Source: Cronobacter universalis NCTC 9529 (lineage in GTDB: Bacteria > Pseudomonadota > Gammaproteobacteria > Enterobacterales > Enterobacteriaceae). From it: a DNA stretch of 64,000 nt. Positions 28,091 through 37,613 of this stretch are shown piece after piece (the stretch's first letter is position 1; each line of letters starts with the position of its first letter). The stretch spans positions 1,116,001 to 1,180,000 of the forward strand of contig NZ_CP012257.1 in assembly GCF_001277175.1 (NCBI RefSeq), in the 5' to 3' direction. Under the pieces are notes generated by a model. That model saw nothing but the letters and a program-made list of their open reading frames with translations. It made no database searches and was not told the DNA's origin. The translations under genes were made by a program, and so were the position numbers.

Positions 28091-29128
28091 TCAGGCGATC
28101 AGTTCGTGGCTTTCGCGCAGCACGTCGCGGTAGTAACGTTCGGCGACATCAGGGTGCGAGCGCAGGCGGCCTTTTAAATAGTTCCAGCCGACATCGCGCA
28201 ACAGCGGATTGCGCGGATCGCTTTGCGGGCCGTGCGCCTCACGCGCTAATTCCGGCGGCAACGGGTAAACCGGCACCACGCCGTCAAGCCGCGCGCCGAG
28301 GAAAAAGGCGATGGAGAGGCGTTCTTTGTCCGCGGGCGGCGACACGACGCGGTGCACCGTGGCGCGCAGATAGCCGTTAGTGGCGAGCTCCAGCAGTTCG
28401 CCGATGTTCACCACAAAGCTGTCCGGCAGCGGGGCGGCGTCAATCCACTCGTCGGGCGCCACTTCCACCTGTAACCCTTTTTGCTGGTCCTGCAACAGGA
28501 AGCTTAAGAAACCGGAATCCTTATGCGCGCCCACGCCCTGAGTACTGCCGGTGTTCTGCTGGCCCGGATAGCGAATGAGCTTGATATGCTCGTTAGGCTG
28601 CTCGCCATAGAGCGTGTCGAAGGCGTCTGGCGAGAGTTGCAGGGCTTCTGCGAACGCGCGCAGCAGTCGCAGCGCCATCTGCGCCATATCGCGCTGAAAA
28701 CGCAGCAGCGTTGGCCTGAGCGACGGCTGCGCGGCGGGCCAGAGGTTCGGCCCCTGTAACCTGCGCCACGATGGCGCCGTCGCGGAAAGCGTCAGCGCCG
28801 GGCGCTCGGCGCCGATATCAAACTGCTCGCGCCAGTCCGGTTTGCCGCGCGTCAGTTCCGCCGCCGCGCGGTTATAGCCGCGGAAATGCGGGGAGTGGAT
28901 CATCGCCACCTTCGCTTTTTCTTCTTCCGGCAGGGCGAAGAACTGGCGCGCCTCGCGCTGCACGTCTTCCAGCAGGCGGGTGTCGACGCCGTGATTCACG
29001 ACGTAGAAAAAGCCGATGTCGCGGGCGGCGTAGCGCAGATGATCGAGAAACGCGGCGCGATCCGCCGGGCCGGCGTTAAGTCTCGCAAGATCGAGAATTG
29101 GCAGAGTTGAGGATAATGTTGTGCTCAT
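28091..29128 (-). CDS. Isopenicillin-N-synthase-like Fe(II)-dependent oxygenase
   Basis: The 345-residue protein has the DIOX_N region (PILDLARLNAG, RDIGFFYVVNHGV) and a double-stranded beta-helix domain with the iron ligands HKD in VGAHKDSGF and H in ATVHRVV, plus RLSIAFF for 2-oxoglutarate or substrate carboxylate. All catalytic residues are in place. The ATG at 29128 follows ACGGAG, 26 bases after the stop of a cysteine-rich leader peptide. Together with the MetQNI-like transporter it probably breaks down an imported organosulfur compound; this role is inferred. Confidence 0.85.
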   Translation of the reverse strand: MSTTLSSTLPILDLARLNAGPADRAAFLDHLRYAARDIGFFYVVNHGVDTRLLEDVQREARQFFALPEEEKAKVAMIHSPHFRGYNRAAAELTRGKPDWREQFDIGAERPALTLSATAPSWRRLQGPNLWPAAQPSLRPTLLRFQRDMAQMALRLLRAFAEALQLSPDAFDTLYGEQPNEHIKLIRYPGQQNTGSTQGVGAHKDSGFLSFLLQDQQKGLQVEVAPDEWIDAAPLPDSFVVNIGELLELATNGYLRATVHRVVSPPADKERLSIAFFLGARLDGVVPVYPLPPELAREAHGPQSDPRNPLLRDVGWNYLKGRLRSHPDVAERYYRDVLRESHELIA

Positions 29129-29153
29129 GGAACGCTCCGTTAGCAAAGAAAAA

Positions 29154-29204
29154 TCACAGTCGGTAATCTGCAAACAGACCGGCACAACAACAGCACTGGC
29201 GCAT
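29154..29204 (-). CDS. Four-cysteine leader peptide
   Basis: A 16-codon frame, MRQCCCCAGLFADYRL, is preceded by AAGGAG at an ideal distance (AAGGAGATCCCC then ATG). Codons 4-7 are TGC TGT TGT TGT. It ends 26 bases before the ATG of the oxygenase. A run of cysteine codons in a short, well-translated leader ahead of a sulfur-acquisition operon fits control by ribosome stalling when charged tRNA-Cys is low. A small stem (GTCTG/CAGAT in the RNA) follows the cysteine codons; no classic terminator fits in the gap, so control would act on translation start or RNA stability. The mechanism is inferred. Confidence 0.75.
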   Translation of the reverse strand: MRQCCCCAGLFADYRL

Positions 29205-29417
29205 GGGGATCTCCTTCATTTATTGCCATACCGCCACACTGCCCGAAAGACGCCCGGACGCCCAATATTGTTCTTTTCTGATTTATAACCGCATGGGGTA
29301 AAAAGGATTTCTGGCTGGCGCATAAGTAATTATTTCAAAATGTTTCCGCCAGAAGGGGATTTGTTTTATCCGTCAATGAGTTAATTTTTTGTTAATTTTT
29401 TAACATGTTTTCAATCA

Positions 29418-29444
29418 TCAAGTTTGCCGCTGCGCTGCCGTTGT
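29418..29444 (+). promoter_or_regulatory. FliA (sigma-28) type promoter of the chemoreceptor gene
   Basis: TCAAGTTT, an 11-base spacer and GCCGTTGT match the sigma-28 consensus TAAAGTTT-N11-GCCGATAA at 7 and 5 of 8 positions. It lies 41 bases before the receptor start codon. Confidence 0.6.
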
Positions 29445-29485
29445 CCTGAAAGAAGAACCCTCTGTTCCTTTCCAGGAAAATAACA

Positions 29486-31387
29486 ATGCTAAAAACAACG
29501 CAAGCCAGATTTATCTTTTTACTCTGCCTCTTTCTTGCTGCCCTGAGCGGCATTACCGCGCTGGTGATCCACTTTTTTGTGACGCCGGAAATTAAACGCA
29601 CCGAGACGCGGCTTATCCGTTATGAAGTCGACAACGTGGCGTTCAGCATCGTTGAGCAGATGAACCGCGTGCAGGCGCAGATGCGCAGCGTGACGCAGAG
29701 CGTCGCGGCGATGCAAAGCGATGACATCGACCGTCTGTTGCCAGCGCTGGTAGACCAGTACCAGGACGTTAACGTCTTCGGCGGGGGCATCTGGCCGCTG
29801 CCGGAAAAACGCGAGGCGGGGCGCAATAAATTCAGCACCTTCTTTGCGCGCAACGCCAGCAATCAGCTTGAAGTGAACACGTACTGGAACTCCGACGCGG
29901 CGCCGAATTACTACGAGCAGGTCTGGTATAAAGCGGGTCTGAACGCGCCCGCCAGCCGTTGCGCCTGGGCGAACGCGTATCAGGACGACGCGAGCCCGCA
30001 GCCGCGCACCAACTGCGCGATGGTCATTACCAAAGATGGCCAGCCGTGGGGCGTGGCGACGATCGACGTAACGCTCGGCTTCTTTAATCAACTGGCGAAA
30101 CAGATGAACGACGCCATCTCCGGGCGCGTGCTGATTGTTGAGGCGGACGGCAAAATCGTCGGCGACGCCGATCAGGTCGGCAAAACCGCCAGCCTGAAAA
30201 AGCTTGCCGATCTGGGCGACGATCCGATGGCGCAGACGGTGCAGAAAGCGCTGACCAGCTTCCGCCCCGGCGAGAAAACCGAACAGGAGTATGAGCAGAA
30301 CGGCGAGTCGCATACCGTGATGCTGCAATCCATTAAGGGCAGCCCGTGGATTATCGCGGTCGATCTGCCGACCGCGCTGTTAACCGCGCAAACCGATACC
30401 ATTCTGGCCCGCCTGAGCATGGTGCAGATCCCGATGCTGCTGTTGCTTCTGGGCGTGCTGGTGCTGTTTATCCGCTCGCTGATGGGCAAACTCGCCGATC
30501 TTAACCGCAATATCAGCCGGCTCTCCGCAGGCGGCGCGGATCTGACGCAGCGCCTGGAGCCGACCAGCAGCCCGGAATTCAACGCCATTATCGACAGCTT
30601 TAACGGCGTGATCGACTACCTGCAAACCATGCTGCGCCAGGTGAGCGACAGCGCCCGCGCGCTGTCGTCGGCCTCGCAGCAGATCTCAAGCGGAAACCAG
30701 GATCTCTCAGCGCGTACCGAAGATCAGGCAAGCTCTATTGAGGAGACGGCGGCGTCGATGGAACAGCTCACCAGCACCGTGCGACAGAACGCCGATAACG
30801 CCGCGCACGCCAACGAGCTGGCGCATCAGGCGTCGCAGGTGGCGGAGCGGGGCGGCAACGTGGTGCGCGAAGTGGTCAGCACCATGAGCGCTATCCAGAG
30901 CTCGTCCGGCAAAGTGGTGGATATTATCGCGGTGATCGACAGCATTGCCTTCCAGACCAACATTCTGGCGCTGAACGCGGCGGTGGAAGCGGCGCGTGCG
31001 GGTGAGCAGGGCCGCGGCTTCGCGGTGGTCGCTTCGGAAGTGCGCAGCCTGGCGCAGCGTTCCGCGCAGTCGGCGCGCGAAATCAAACAGCTGATCGAAA
31101 ATTCCGCCAGCAATATTGACGTGGGTACGAAACTGGTGAACGACGCGGGCGCGACGATGGATGAACTGCTGAGCGGCGTGCGCAACGTGACCACGCTGAT
31201 GGGCGAAATCATGTCTTCCAGCCGTGAGCAGAGCGCGGGCATCTCGCAGGTGAACCTGGCGATTAATCAGCTCGACAGCGCGACGCAGCAGAACGCGGCG
31301 CTGGTGCAGGAGGTGTCGGCGGCGTCGCACTCGATGACCGAGCAGACGCAGCAGCTTGACCGCGTGGTGGCCGGTTTCCGCCTGTAA
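29486..31387 (+). CDS. Methyl-accepting chemotaxis protein with Cache-type sensor
   Basis: The 633-residue receptor has a first membrane helix (residues about 8-30), a large periplasmic PDC/Cache domain ([30 protein letters not shown]), a second helix near residue 315, a HAMP region and the MCP signalling hairpin with the conserved tip [20 protein letters not shown]. The C-terminus ends in AGFRL and lacks the NWETF-type pentapeptide that tethers CheR/CheB. The ligand cannot be read from sequence. Its position next to the sulfur operon may be chance. A sigma-28 type promoter puts it in the flagellar regulon. Confidence 0.92.
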   Translation: MLKTTQARFIFLLCLFLAALSGITALVIHFFVTPEIKRTETRLIRYEVDNVAFSIVEQMNRVQAQMRSVTQSVAAMQSDDIDRLLPALVDQYQDVNVFGGGIWPLPEKREAGRNKFSTFFARNASNQLEVNTYWNSDAAPNYYEQVWYKAGLNAPASRCAWANAYQDDASPQPRTNCAMVITKDGQPWGVATIDVTLGFFNQLAKQMNDAISGRVLIVEADGKIVGDADQVGKTASLKKLADLGDDPMAQTVQKALTSFRPGEKTEQEYEQNGESHTVMLQSIKGSPWIIAVDLPTALLTAQTDTILARLSMVQIPMLLLLLGVLVLFIRSLMGKLADLNRNISRLSAGGADLTQRLEPTSSPEFNAIIDSFNGVIDYLQTMLRQVSDSARALSSASQQISSGNQDLSARTEDQASSIEETAASMEQLTSTVRQNADNAAHANELAHQASQVAERGGNVVREVVSTMSAIQSSSGKVVDIIAVIDSIAFQTNILALNAAVEAARAGEQGRGFAVVASEVRSLAQRSAQSAREIKQLIENSASNIDVGTKLVNDAGATMDELLSGVRNVTTLMGEIMSSSREQSAGISQVNLAINQLDSATQQNAALVQEVSAASHSMTEQTQQLDRVVAGFRL

Positions 31388-31490
31388 GTTATCACGCGCT
31401 CCTGAAAAGCCGGCGTCTGATGCGCCGGCTTTTTCTTTTCACTCGCCCTCGTTGTGCCCGCCGCTTGCAATTTCAGCCACGCCGACTTAC

Positions 31491-31515
31491 GATATTGTTA
31501 CGTTATAACATTAAC
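31491..31515. promoter_or_regulatory. Zur box upstream of rpmE2-rpmJ2
   Basis: The core TGTTACGTTATAACA (31496-31510) fits the Zur consensus TGTTATAWTATAACA at all 12 outer bases. It ends 13 bases before the rpmE2 start. Confidence 0.85.
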
Positions 31516-31527
31516 AAAGAGCGAATG

Positions 31528-31788
31528 ATGAAAGCTGATATCCATCCGCATTACCGTACCGTGGTGTTCCACGACACCAGCGCCAACGAATATTTCAAAG
31601 TCGGCTCGACCATTAAAACCGAGCGCGAAATTGAACTCGACGGCGAAACCTACCCCTATGTGACCATCGATGTGTCATCGGCGTCGCACCCGTATTACAC
31701 CGGGCGCCAGAAGACCATTACCACCGAGGGCAGCGCCGCGCGTTTCCAGCAGCGCTTCGGGCGTTTCTTCAACGATAAAAAGGCGTAA
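31528..31788 (+). CDS. rpmE2: Zinc-independent ribosomal protein L31 type B
   Basis: The 86-residue protein ([20 protein letters not shown] start) is the YkgM form of L31. It contains no cysteine, so it lacks the zinc ribbon of RpmE and can replace it when zinc is scarce, freeing zinc from ribosomes. ATG ATG at 31525-31530 leaves two possible starts; the second matches E. coli YkgM. A Zur box directly upstream supports repression by zinc. It is followed three bases later by rpmJ2. Confidence 0.96.
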   Translation: MKADIHPHYRTVVFHDTSANEYFKVGSTIKTEREIELDGETYPYVTIDVSSASHPYYTGRQKTITTEGSAARFQQRFGRFFNDKKA

Positions 31789-31791
31789 ATC

Positions 31792-31932
31792 ATGCAGGTG
31801 CTGAATTCGTTACGCAGCGCGAAGGCGCGTCATCCTGACTGTCAGATAGTCAGACGCAAAGGACGGTTGTATGTGATTTGCAAAACGAATCCGCGGTTTA
31901 AAGCGGTGCAGGGAAGGAAGAAAAGAAAATAA
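31792..31932 (+). CDS. rpmJ2: Zinc-independent ribosomal protein L36 type B
   Basis: The 46-residue basic protein starts [20 protein letters not shown] and ends in GRKKRK. It is the YkgO form of L36, in which the complete Cys3-His zinc site of RpmJ is lost: only two cysteines (17 and 30) remain. It starts three bases after rpmE2, so the two are co-translated under the same Zur box. Confidence 0.95.
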   Translation: MQVLNSLRSAKARHPDCQIVRRKGRLYVICKTNPRFKAVQGRKKRK

Positions 31933-31934
31933 GC

Positions 31935-31959
31935 ATCGCCCTCGCAAGAGGGCGATTTT
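31935..31959 (+). terminator. Terminator of rpmE2-rpmJ2
   Basis: ATCGCCCTC-GCAA-GAGGGCGATTTT is a strong stem with a T run, placed between rpmJ2 and the convergent ylaC. Confidence 0.85.
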
Positions 31960-31963
31960 CCTA

Positions 31964-32473
31964 TCAGTGCGCCCGGGAGGCCGTGGCGGTATTCACCGGC
32001 GCGCTGGCGGCACCCGCGTTTTTATCCAGCGAGTAGATATCGTAAAACGATAAGGCTTTCTTACGGGTCAGCATCTTCTCAAGCTGCGCTTTTTGTTCGG
32101 CGCTTACGCGCGGGGACGCCTGAATTTCTTCAATCAGACTCGCCGGCACGTCGCGGGTGTTATACCACTCGCCGTTATAGCACACGCGAAAATCCAGCAC
32201 GTCGATATCTTCATAACGGTAGCGCGGGTTGACGTCGAAAAAGAAAAAACCGTTTAACAGCACAAACAGCACGACCAGCAGCCAGACCGAACCTGCCAGG
32301 GTTTCTGACTGGAGCATCACCGCGAGCGTCGCCAGCCAGCCCAGATACATGGCGATAAACAGGCCGGGGTGCTTACGGATAAAGGTGATGCTAAAACGCG
32401 GGCGGTTGTCGCGTTTCTCTTCTTTGTTGAGTCGGTCAATGGTGGCCGTCAGCAGTCGCTGGATTTCAGTCAT
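31964..32473 (-). CDS. ylaC: Inner-membrane protein YlaC
   Basis: The 169-residue protein has two hydrophobic helices ([18 protein letters not shown] and [18 protein letters not shown]) followed by a soluble part with [25 protein letters not shown]. The sequence and its place before maa match E. coli YlaC, whose function is not known. Confidence 0.92.
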   Translation of the reverse strand: MTEIQRLLTATIDRLNKEEKRDNRPRFSITFIRKHPGLFIAMYLGWLATLAVMLQSETLAGSVWLLVVLFVLLNGFFFFDVNPRYRYEDIDVLDFRVCYNGEWYNTRDVPASLIEEIQASPRVSAEQKAQLEKMLTRKKALSFYDIYSLDKNAGAASAPVNTATASRAH

Positions 32474-32593
32474 GCAAAACCTTCAGAATCTGTATCGCGC
32501 GTGCGCGGGAATGAGCATTTTATGAGGCCGCCCTGTGCGAAAAAAGTAACAGACGGCCAACAAAAAACCATAACAGTTAACCGAAGCGGCACT

Positions 32594-33145
32594 TCAGAGA
32601 CGGCGAATCACCCGCGCCGGATTGCCGGCGACCACGCAGTTGGCTTCCACGGAATGCGTCACCACGGCGCCTGAGCCGACCACTACGTTATCGCCAAGCG
32701 TAACGCCTGGGTTAATAATCGCCCGCCCGCCGATCCAGACGTTATCGCCAATGGTGACCGGTTTTGCGAACTCCAGCCCGCTGTTGCGCTCTGTCGGGTC
32801 GAGCGGGTGCGTGGCGGTATAGATATGCACGCCGGGCGCCAGCATACAGTTCGCGCCAATGTGCACCGGGCAGACGTCCAGAATAACGCAGTCGAAATTG
32901 GCGTAAAAATTCTCGCCCAGGTAAATGTTGTAACCGTAGTCGCAGCGGAAGGTTGGCTCAATGTACGCGTTTCCCGCTTCGCCCAGCAGCGACTTCAGTA
33001 GAGCCTGACGTTGCGCTTTCTCATCGGGCGCGCTGTGGTTGTATTCATGCAGGAGATGCCGCGCGCGCACGCGATCCTCGCGCAGTTCCGGGTCGTTCGG
33101 GCGGTACAGCTCGCCCGCAATCATTTTGCGTTTCTCTTCGCTCAT
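32594..33145 (-). CDS. maa: Maltose O-acetyltransferase Maa
   Basis: The 183-residue protein is a left-handed beta-helix acetyltransferase with hexapeptide repeats ([31 protein letters not shown]) and the catalytic histidine in YTATHPLDP. The N-terminal [18 protein letters not shown] is the Mac domain. Maa transfers acetyl from acetyl-CoA to maltose and glucose. The 214-base gap to hha (33146-33359) holds nothing I can assign. Confidence 0.95.
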   Translation of the reverse strand: MSEEKRKMIAGELYRPNDPELREDRVRARHLLHEYNHSAPDEKAQRQALLKSLLGEAGNAYIEPTFRCDYGYNIYLGENFYANFDCVILDVCPVHIGANCMLAPGVHIYTATHPLDPTERNSGLEFAKPVTIGDNVWIGGRAIINPGVTLGDNVVVGSGAVVTHSVEANCVVAGNPARVIRRL

Positions 33146-33359
33146 GGCTGGTGTCGCTCAGTTTCAGTTAATGGAAAGCCTGATAGTAGTCACTAAATGC
33201 GCGACTGACCATTCACTGCATTTTAGGGGGAAGAGAAAGCCGGGGAGGAGCCATGCTAACGGAGGACATATCCGGTGTGGCACGCACAACGCGAATCGCT
33301 CGACACTAACATGGCGCCGACATTATCAAAAAGATAATCACATACAAAATAGCGGGAGA

Positions 33360-33578
33360 TTAACGAACAAATTTCCACACAGACGTCGGGATTTTATCGT
33401 AAAGCTTATTCATGGTCAGTTCAGCCAGGCGATGATCTGCGGCTGAATAAAATACCGCCAGTTCATTGTCGGATAATTCATATTTATTTTTTTCAATAAC
33501 GCGCTCAAGCGTGTCAATTGTCTGACAGCGTCTCAGTCGCATTAAATAATCGATTTTGGTTAATGGTTTGGTCGTCAT
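33360..33578 (-). CDS. hha: Hha nucleoid-modulating protein / toxin
   Basis: The 72-residue protein is a standard Hha ([20 protein letters not shown] start, ending in SVWKFVR). It binds the H-NS dimerisation domain and modifies silencing of horizontally acquired genes; with TomB it also behaves as a toxin-antitoxin pair affecting biofilm. It follows tomB by 26 bases on the same strand. Confidence 0.97.
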   Translation of the reverse strand: MTTKPLTKIDYLMRLRRCQTIDTLERVIEKNKYELSDNELAVFYSAADHRLAELTMNKLYDKIPTSVWKFVR

Positions 33579-33604
33579 AATACACCTAAGTGATTGTTCT
33601 ATTT

Positions 33605-33979
33605 TTAAAAAGACAAGCTCACAGGGTTTTCTTTGCTGGCGTTAATGAAACACCGGAAAAGCCTGTTTCCGGACTTGCGCCATTTTTGCAAATCTTGCGC
33701 ATTGATACCGTAATTGCTGAAAAGCATAAAGGTATCGTCCAGATATTCATCTAATTGTTCAATGAGAGCGGTATCATCTTCATGCTTAATTTTATAATTA
33801 AGACCGAAGCTGGCAATATGCTCAATCAAGTCGTTGAGTTGCAGGTTAACGGCGGATGTGGGGTCGTTAACCCAGCCATGCTGGTTTTCGCCTAGCGTGG
33901 CGAGGCAATCATGATACAGGCTTTCACACAGAAATTTAAGCTGCGCTATATCATGCCGTTTTGGTGAGTATTCGTCCAT
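33605..33979 (-). CDS. tomB: Hha antidote TomB (YbaJ)
   Basis: The 124-residue protein begins [20 protein letters not shown] and matches E. coli TomB. A conserved cysteine near the C-terminus (LFRCFINAS) is linked to oxygen-dependent oxidation of Hha in E. coli. The two genes form an operon with tomB first. Confidence 0.96.
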   Translation of the reverse strand: MDEYSPKRHDIAQLKFLCESLYHDCLATLGENQHGWVNDPTSAVNLQLNDLIEHIASFGLNYKIKHEDDTALIEQLDEYLDDTFMLFSNYGINAQDLQKWRKSGNRLFRCFINASKENPVSLSF

Positions 33980-34412
33980 AACGTATCCCCTTTTTAGCGA
34001 AAATTTTTAGTCAACAACACCGCAGGGGCAGATACACAACCAGTGTCCGGAGGCGTGGCGCTCCATTTTTAATCTACTTTTACTATAAAACACCCTGAGG
34101 ATTTTTTCCTGGCACGATTACGAAAAATTACATTTCCGCTGTTAATCGCACATCGGCGCAGACTCTTTTACGCGAATCAATAAAGGTAAGGTACGCAGAC
34201 GCATTCAGAAAGAAAACTTAACCTTTAAGTCTTAGTTTTACCTTAGTTTAAAACTTTCATTTATTCGCGCCTGAAGAATATTCTGTAATAAAGTCTTTTT
34301 CTGCATCAGATTAATCCCAATAAAATATTTCTCGTGAAAAAAAGATGCGTGAAAGAGGGCGGTGGCGATTTTTTGCGCGAGGCGTTAAAAAGCGGCGGGC
34401 AGGGAAGGGGTA
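33980..34412. other. Gene-free AT-rich gap between tomB and acrB
   Basis: No open frame of interest is present. The right half (about 34130-34330) is AT-rich and contains the close pair CTTAGTTTTACC and CTTAGTTTAAAA near 34232-34253. It should hold the tomB-hha promoter. I see no RNA gene. Confidence 0.5.
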
Positions 34413-34441
34413 AAAAAAAGGCCGCGTAAGCGGCCTTTTTT
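34413..34441 (-). terminator. Terminator of acrAB
   Basis: GGCCGC-GTAA-GCGGCC flanked by A8 on the left and T5 on the right ends the minus-strand acrAB transcript just after the acrB stop. Confidence 0.88.
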
Positions 34442-34442
34442 A

Positions 34443-37400
34443 TTAGTGATGCTCAACCGGATGGCTGTGCTCAACATCTTCATTCTTACGGCTGAAGCGG
34501 CGGCGGACCACCACGAAGAACACCGGAACGAAGAAGATAGCCAGGATGGTGGCGGTCACCATCCCGCCCATGACGCCGGTACCGACGGCGTTCTGCGCGC
34601 CGGAGCCTGCGCCAGAGCTAATCACCAGCGGCATAACGCCGAGGATAAACGCCAGCGAGGTCATCAGGATGGGACGCAGACGCATACGTACCGCTTCCAG
34701 CGTCGCTTCTATCAGGCCTTTACCTTCTTTCTCCATCAGATCCTTAGCGAATTCCACAATCAATATGGCGTTCTTCGCCGACAGGCCGATGGTAGTCAGC
34801 AGACCCACCTGGAAGTACACGTCGTTGTTAAGCCCGCGCAGCGAGGCCGCCAGCAGCGCGCCGATAACCCCGAGCGGAACCACCAGCATGACCGAGAACG
34901 GAATCGACCAGCTCTCATAGAGCGCCGCCAGACACAGGAACACCACGATAAGCGAAATGGCGTACAGCGCCGGGGCCTGGTTGCCGGACAGACGTTCCTG
35001 ATAGGACATGCCCGTCCAGTCGTAGCCGATACCGGTCGGCAGCTTGCTGGCGATCTCTTCCATCATCGCCATCGCTTCACCGGTACTCTTACCTTGCACC
35101 GCCTGGCCCTGGATCTGCATGGATGGCAGACCGTTATAACGCTCCAGACGCGGCGAACCATATTCCCAGTGGGACGTCGAAAAGGCCGAGAACGGCACCA
35201 TCTGCCCGTTTGCGCCACGCACATACCAGTTATTGATATCGCCCGGCAGCATACGGTACTGCGCCTGCGACATGACATACACCTTCTTCACGCGACCGCG
35301 GTCGATGAAGTCGTTGACGTAGCTGCCGCCCCAGGCAGAAGCGAGCGTGGTATTGATATCGCTGATGGATACACCCAGCGCCTGCGCTTTTTCCTGGTCG
35401 ATATCGATTTTAAACTGCGGCGTATCTTCCAGACCGTTCGGACGTACCTGCGAGAGCAGATCCGGGTGTTTGGCCGCTTCGCCCAGCAGCTGGTTACGGG
35501 CCTGCGTCAGCTTATCGTGGCCCAGGTTGCCCTGGTCGATAAGCTCGAAGTCAAAGCCGGTCGCCGTACCGAGTTCCACAATCGCCGGCAGGTTAAAGGC
35601 GAAGACCATCGCATCTTTAATCTGCGAGAAACGTCCCATCGCGCGGCCGGTAATGGCCGGGACTTTGTTTTCCGCACCCGAACGCTCATCCCAGTTTTTC
35701 AGCGAGACGAACGCCAGACCGGTGTTCTGGCCGCGGCCGGAGAAGCCAAAGCCGTTAACGGTAAAGACGGAGTTAACGTTGTCTTTCTCCTGGGTGAGGT
35801 AGTAGTTGGTGACCTCATCCAGCACCTTCTGGGTACGCTCCTGCGTGGCGCCAGCCGGGAGCTGCGCCATCGTCAGGAAGACGCCCTGGTCCTCTTCCGG
35901 CAGGAACGAGCTCGGCAGACGAATAAACAGGAACGCCATCGCCACGACGATCAGCAGGTAGAGCAGCAGATAACGGCCGGTGCTGCGCAGAATGTTGCCT
36001 ACGCTGTCGGTGTAATGGTGCGTGCTCTTGTCGAACATGCGGTTAAACCAGCCGAAGAAGCCTTTTTTGCCTTCGCCGTGATCGCCTTTCGCGACAGGTT
36101 TAAGCATGGTGGCGCAGAGCGCCGGCGTCAGGATCAACGCCACGATAACCGACAGCACCATCGCGGAAACGATAGTAATAGAGAACTGACGATAAATCGC
36201 ACCGGTTGAACCGCCGAAGAACGCCATCGGGATAAATACCGCCGAGAGCACCAGCGCGATGCCGACCAGCGCGCCCTGGATCTGACCCATCGATTTGCGG
36301 GTCGCTTCTTTGGGCGGCAGGCCTTCTTCGACCATGACGCGCTCGACGTTCTCGACCACCACGATGGCGTCATCCACCAGCAGGCCGATGGCAAGCACCA
36401 TCCCGAACATAGTGAGGGTGTTTATCGAGTAGCCGAAGGCCGCCAGTATCGCAAACGTACCAAGCAGGACGACCGGCACCGCGATGGTCGGGATAAGCGT
36501 CGCGCGGAAGTTCTGGAGGAACAGGTACATGACCAGGAACACCAGCACGATCGCTTCGACCAGCGTTTTCACCACTTCGAAAATGGAGATTTTAACGAAC
36601 GGCGTGGTGTCATACGGGTAAACGACTTTCAGACCGCTCGGGAAGAACGGCTCAAGACCGGCAATGGTCTTACGCACCGCTTCAGCTGTATCCAGCGCGT
36701 TCGCGCCGGTCGCGAGTTTAATACCGAGACCCGCCGCCGGCTGGCCGTTGTAACGCGCGATAATGTCATAGTTCTCGCCGCCAAGCTCAACCTTCGCCAC
36801 GTCTCGCAGCAGCACGCGCGAACCATCCTGATTCACTTTCAGCAGGATTTTGCTGAACTCCTCGGCGGAGGTCAGACGGGTCTGCGCGATAATCGAGGCG
36901 TTCAGCTGCTGGCCTTTCACCGGCGGCGTACCGCCAAGCTGACCGGCCGCCACCTGGGCGTTCTGCGCTTTAATGGCGCTGATCACATCCACCGGCGTTA
37001 ACTGGAAGTTGTTCAGTTTGTTCGGGTCGAGCCAGATACGCATCGCGTACTGGGAGCCGAAGAGCTGCACGTCGCCCACGCCCGTGGTACGGCTGATCGG
37101 ATCTTTAATGTTCGCGCCCGCGTAGTCGGCGATATCTTCCTGCTTCATCGAGCCATCGGTGTTGATAAGGCCTAACACCATCAGGAACGAGCTGGAGGAT
37201 TTCTCGACGCTCACGCCCTGTTGCTGCACTTCCTGCGGCAGGAGCGGCATGGCGAGCTGCAGCTTGTTCTGCACCTGCACCTGCGCGATATCCGCGTCAG
37301 TGCCGGATTCGAACGTCAGCGTGATCTGCACGGTACCCGAGGAGTCGCTGGTGGAGGACATGTACATCAGGCCATCGATACCGTTCATGTTCTGTTCGAT

Positions 37401-37592
37401 AACCTGCGTCACGGTGTCCTGCACCGTTTTCGCATCCGCGCCCGGGTAGGTCGCGTTAATCGTCACCGCTGGCGGCGCAATCGACGGATATTGCGCCACG
37501 GGCAGTTTCATAATGGACAAGCCACCTGCCAGCATGATGATGATGGCGATCACCCACGCGAAGATGGGGCGATCGATAAAAAACTTAGCCAT
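34443..37592 (-). CDS. acrB: Multidrug efflux RND transporter AcrB
   Basis: The 1049-residue protein has the exact E. coli length and starts [20 protein letters not shown]. Twelve membrane helices and two large periplasmic loops are seen. The proton relay is present in helix 4 ([16 protein letters not shown]). It forms the trimeric pump of the AcrAB-TolC system, exporting antibiotics, bile salts and dyes. It follows acrA by 21 bases. Confidence 0.98.
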   Translation of the reverse strand: MAKFFIDRPIFAWVIAIIIMLAGGLSIMKLPVAQYPSIAPPAVTINATYPGADAKTVQDTVTQVIEQNMNGIDGLMYMSSTSDSSGTVQITLTFESGTDADIAQVQVQNKLQLAMPLLPQEVQQQGVSVEKSSSSFLMVLGLINTDGSMKQEDIADYAGANIKDPISRTTGVGDVQLFGSQYAMRIWLDPNKLNNFQLTPVDVISAIKAQNAQVAAGQLGGTPPVKGQQLNASIIAQTRLTSAEEFSKILLKVNQDGSRVLLRDVAKVELGGENYDIIARYNGQPAAGLGIKLATGANALDTAEAVRKTIAGLEPFFPSGLKVVYPYDTTPFVKISIFEVVKTLVEAIVLVFLVMYLFLQNFRATLIPTIAVPVVLLGTFAILAAFGYSINTLTMFGMVLAIGLLVDDAIVVVENVERVMVEEGLPPKEATRKSMGQIQGALVGIALVLSAVFIPMAFFGGSTGAIYRQFSITIVSAMVLSVIVALILTPALCATMLKPVAKGDHGEGKKGFFGWFNRMFDKSTHHYTDSVGNILRSTGRYLLLYLLIVVAMAFLFIRLPSSFLPEEDQGVFLTMAQLPAGATQERTQKVLDEVTNYYLTQEKDNVNSVFTVNGFGFSGRGQNTGLAFVSLKNWDERSGAENKVPAITGRAMGRFSQIKDAMVFAFNLPAIVELGTATGFDFELIDQGNLGHDKLTQARNQLLGEAAKHPDLLSQVRPNGLEDTPQFKIDIDQEKAQALGVSISDINTTLASAWGGSYVNDFIDRGRVKKVYVMSQAQYRMLPGDINNWYVRGANGQMVPFSAFSTSHWEYGSPRLERYNGLPSMQIQGQAVQGKSTGEAMAMMEEIASKLPTGIGYDWTGMSYQERLSGNQAPALYAISLIVVFLCLAALYESWSIPFSVMLVVPLGVIGALLAASLRGLNNDVYFQVGLLTTIGLSAKNAILIVEFAKDLMEKEGKGLIEATLEAVRMRLRPILMTSLAFILGVMPLVISSGAGSGAQNAVGTGVMGGMVTATILAIFFVPVFFVVVRRRFSRKNEDVEHSHPVEHH

Positions 37593-37613
37593 GTTTTAAC
37601 GGCTCCTGTTAAC

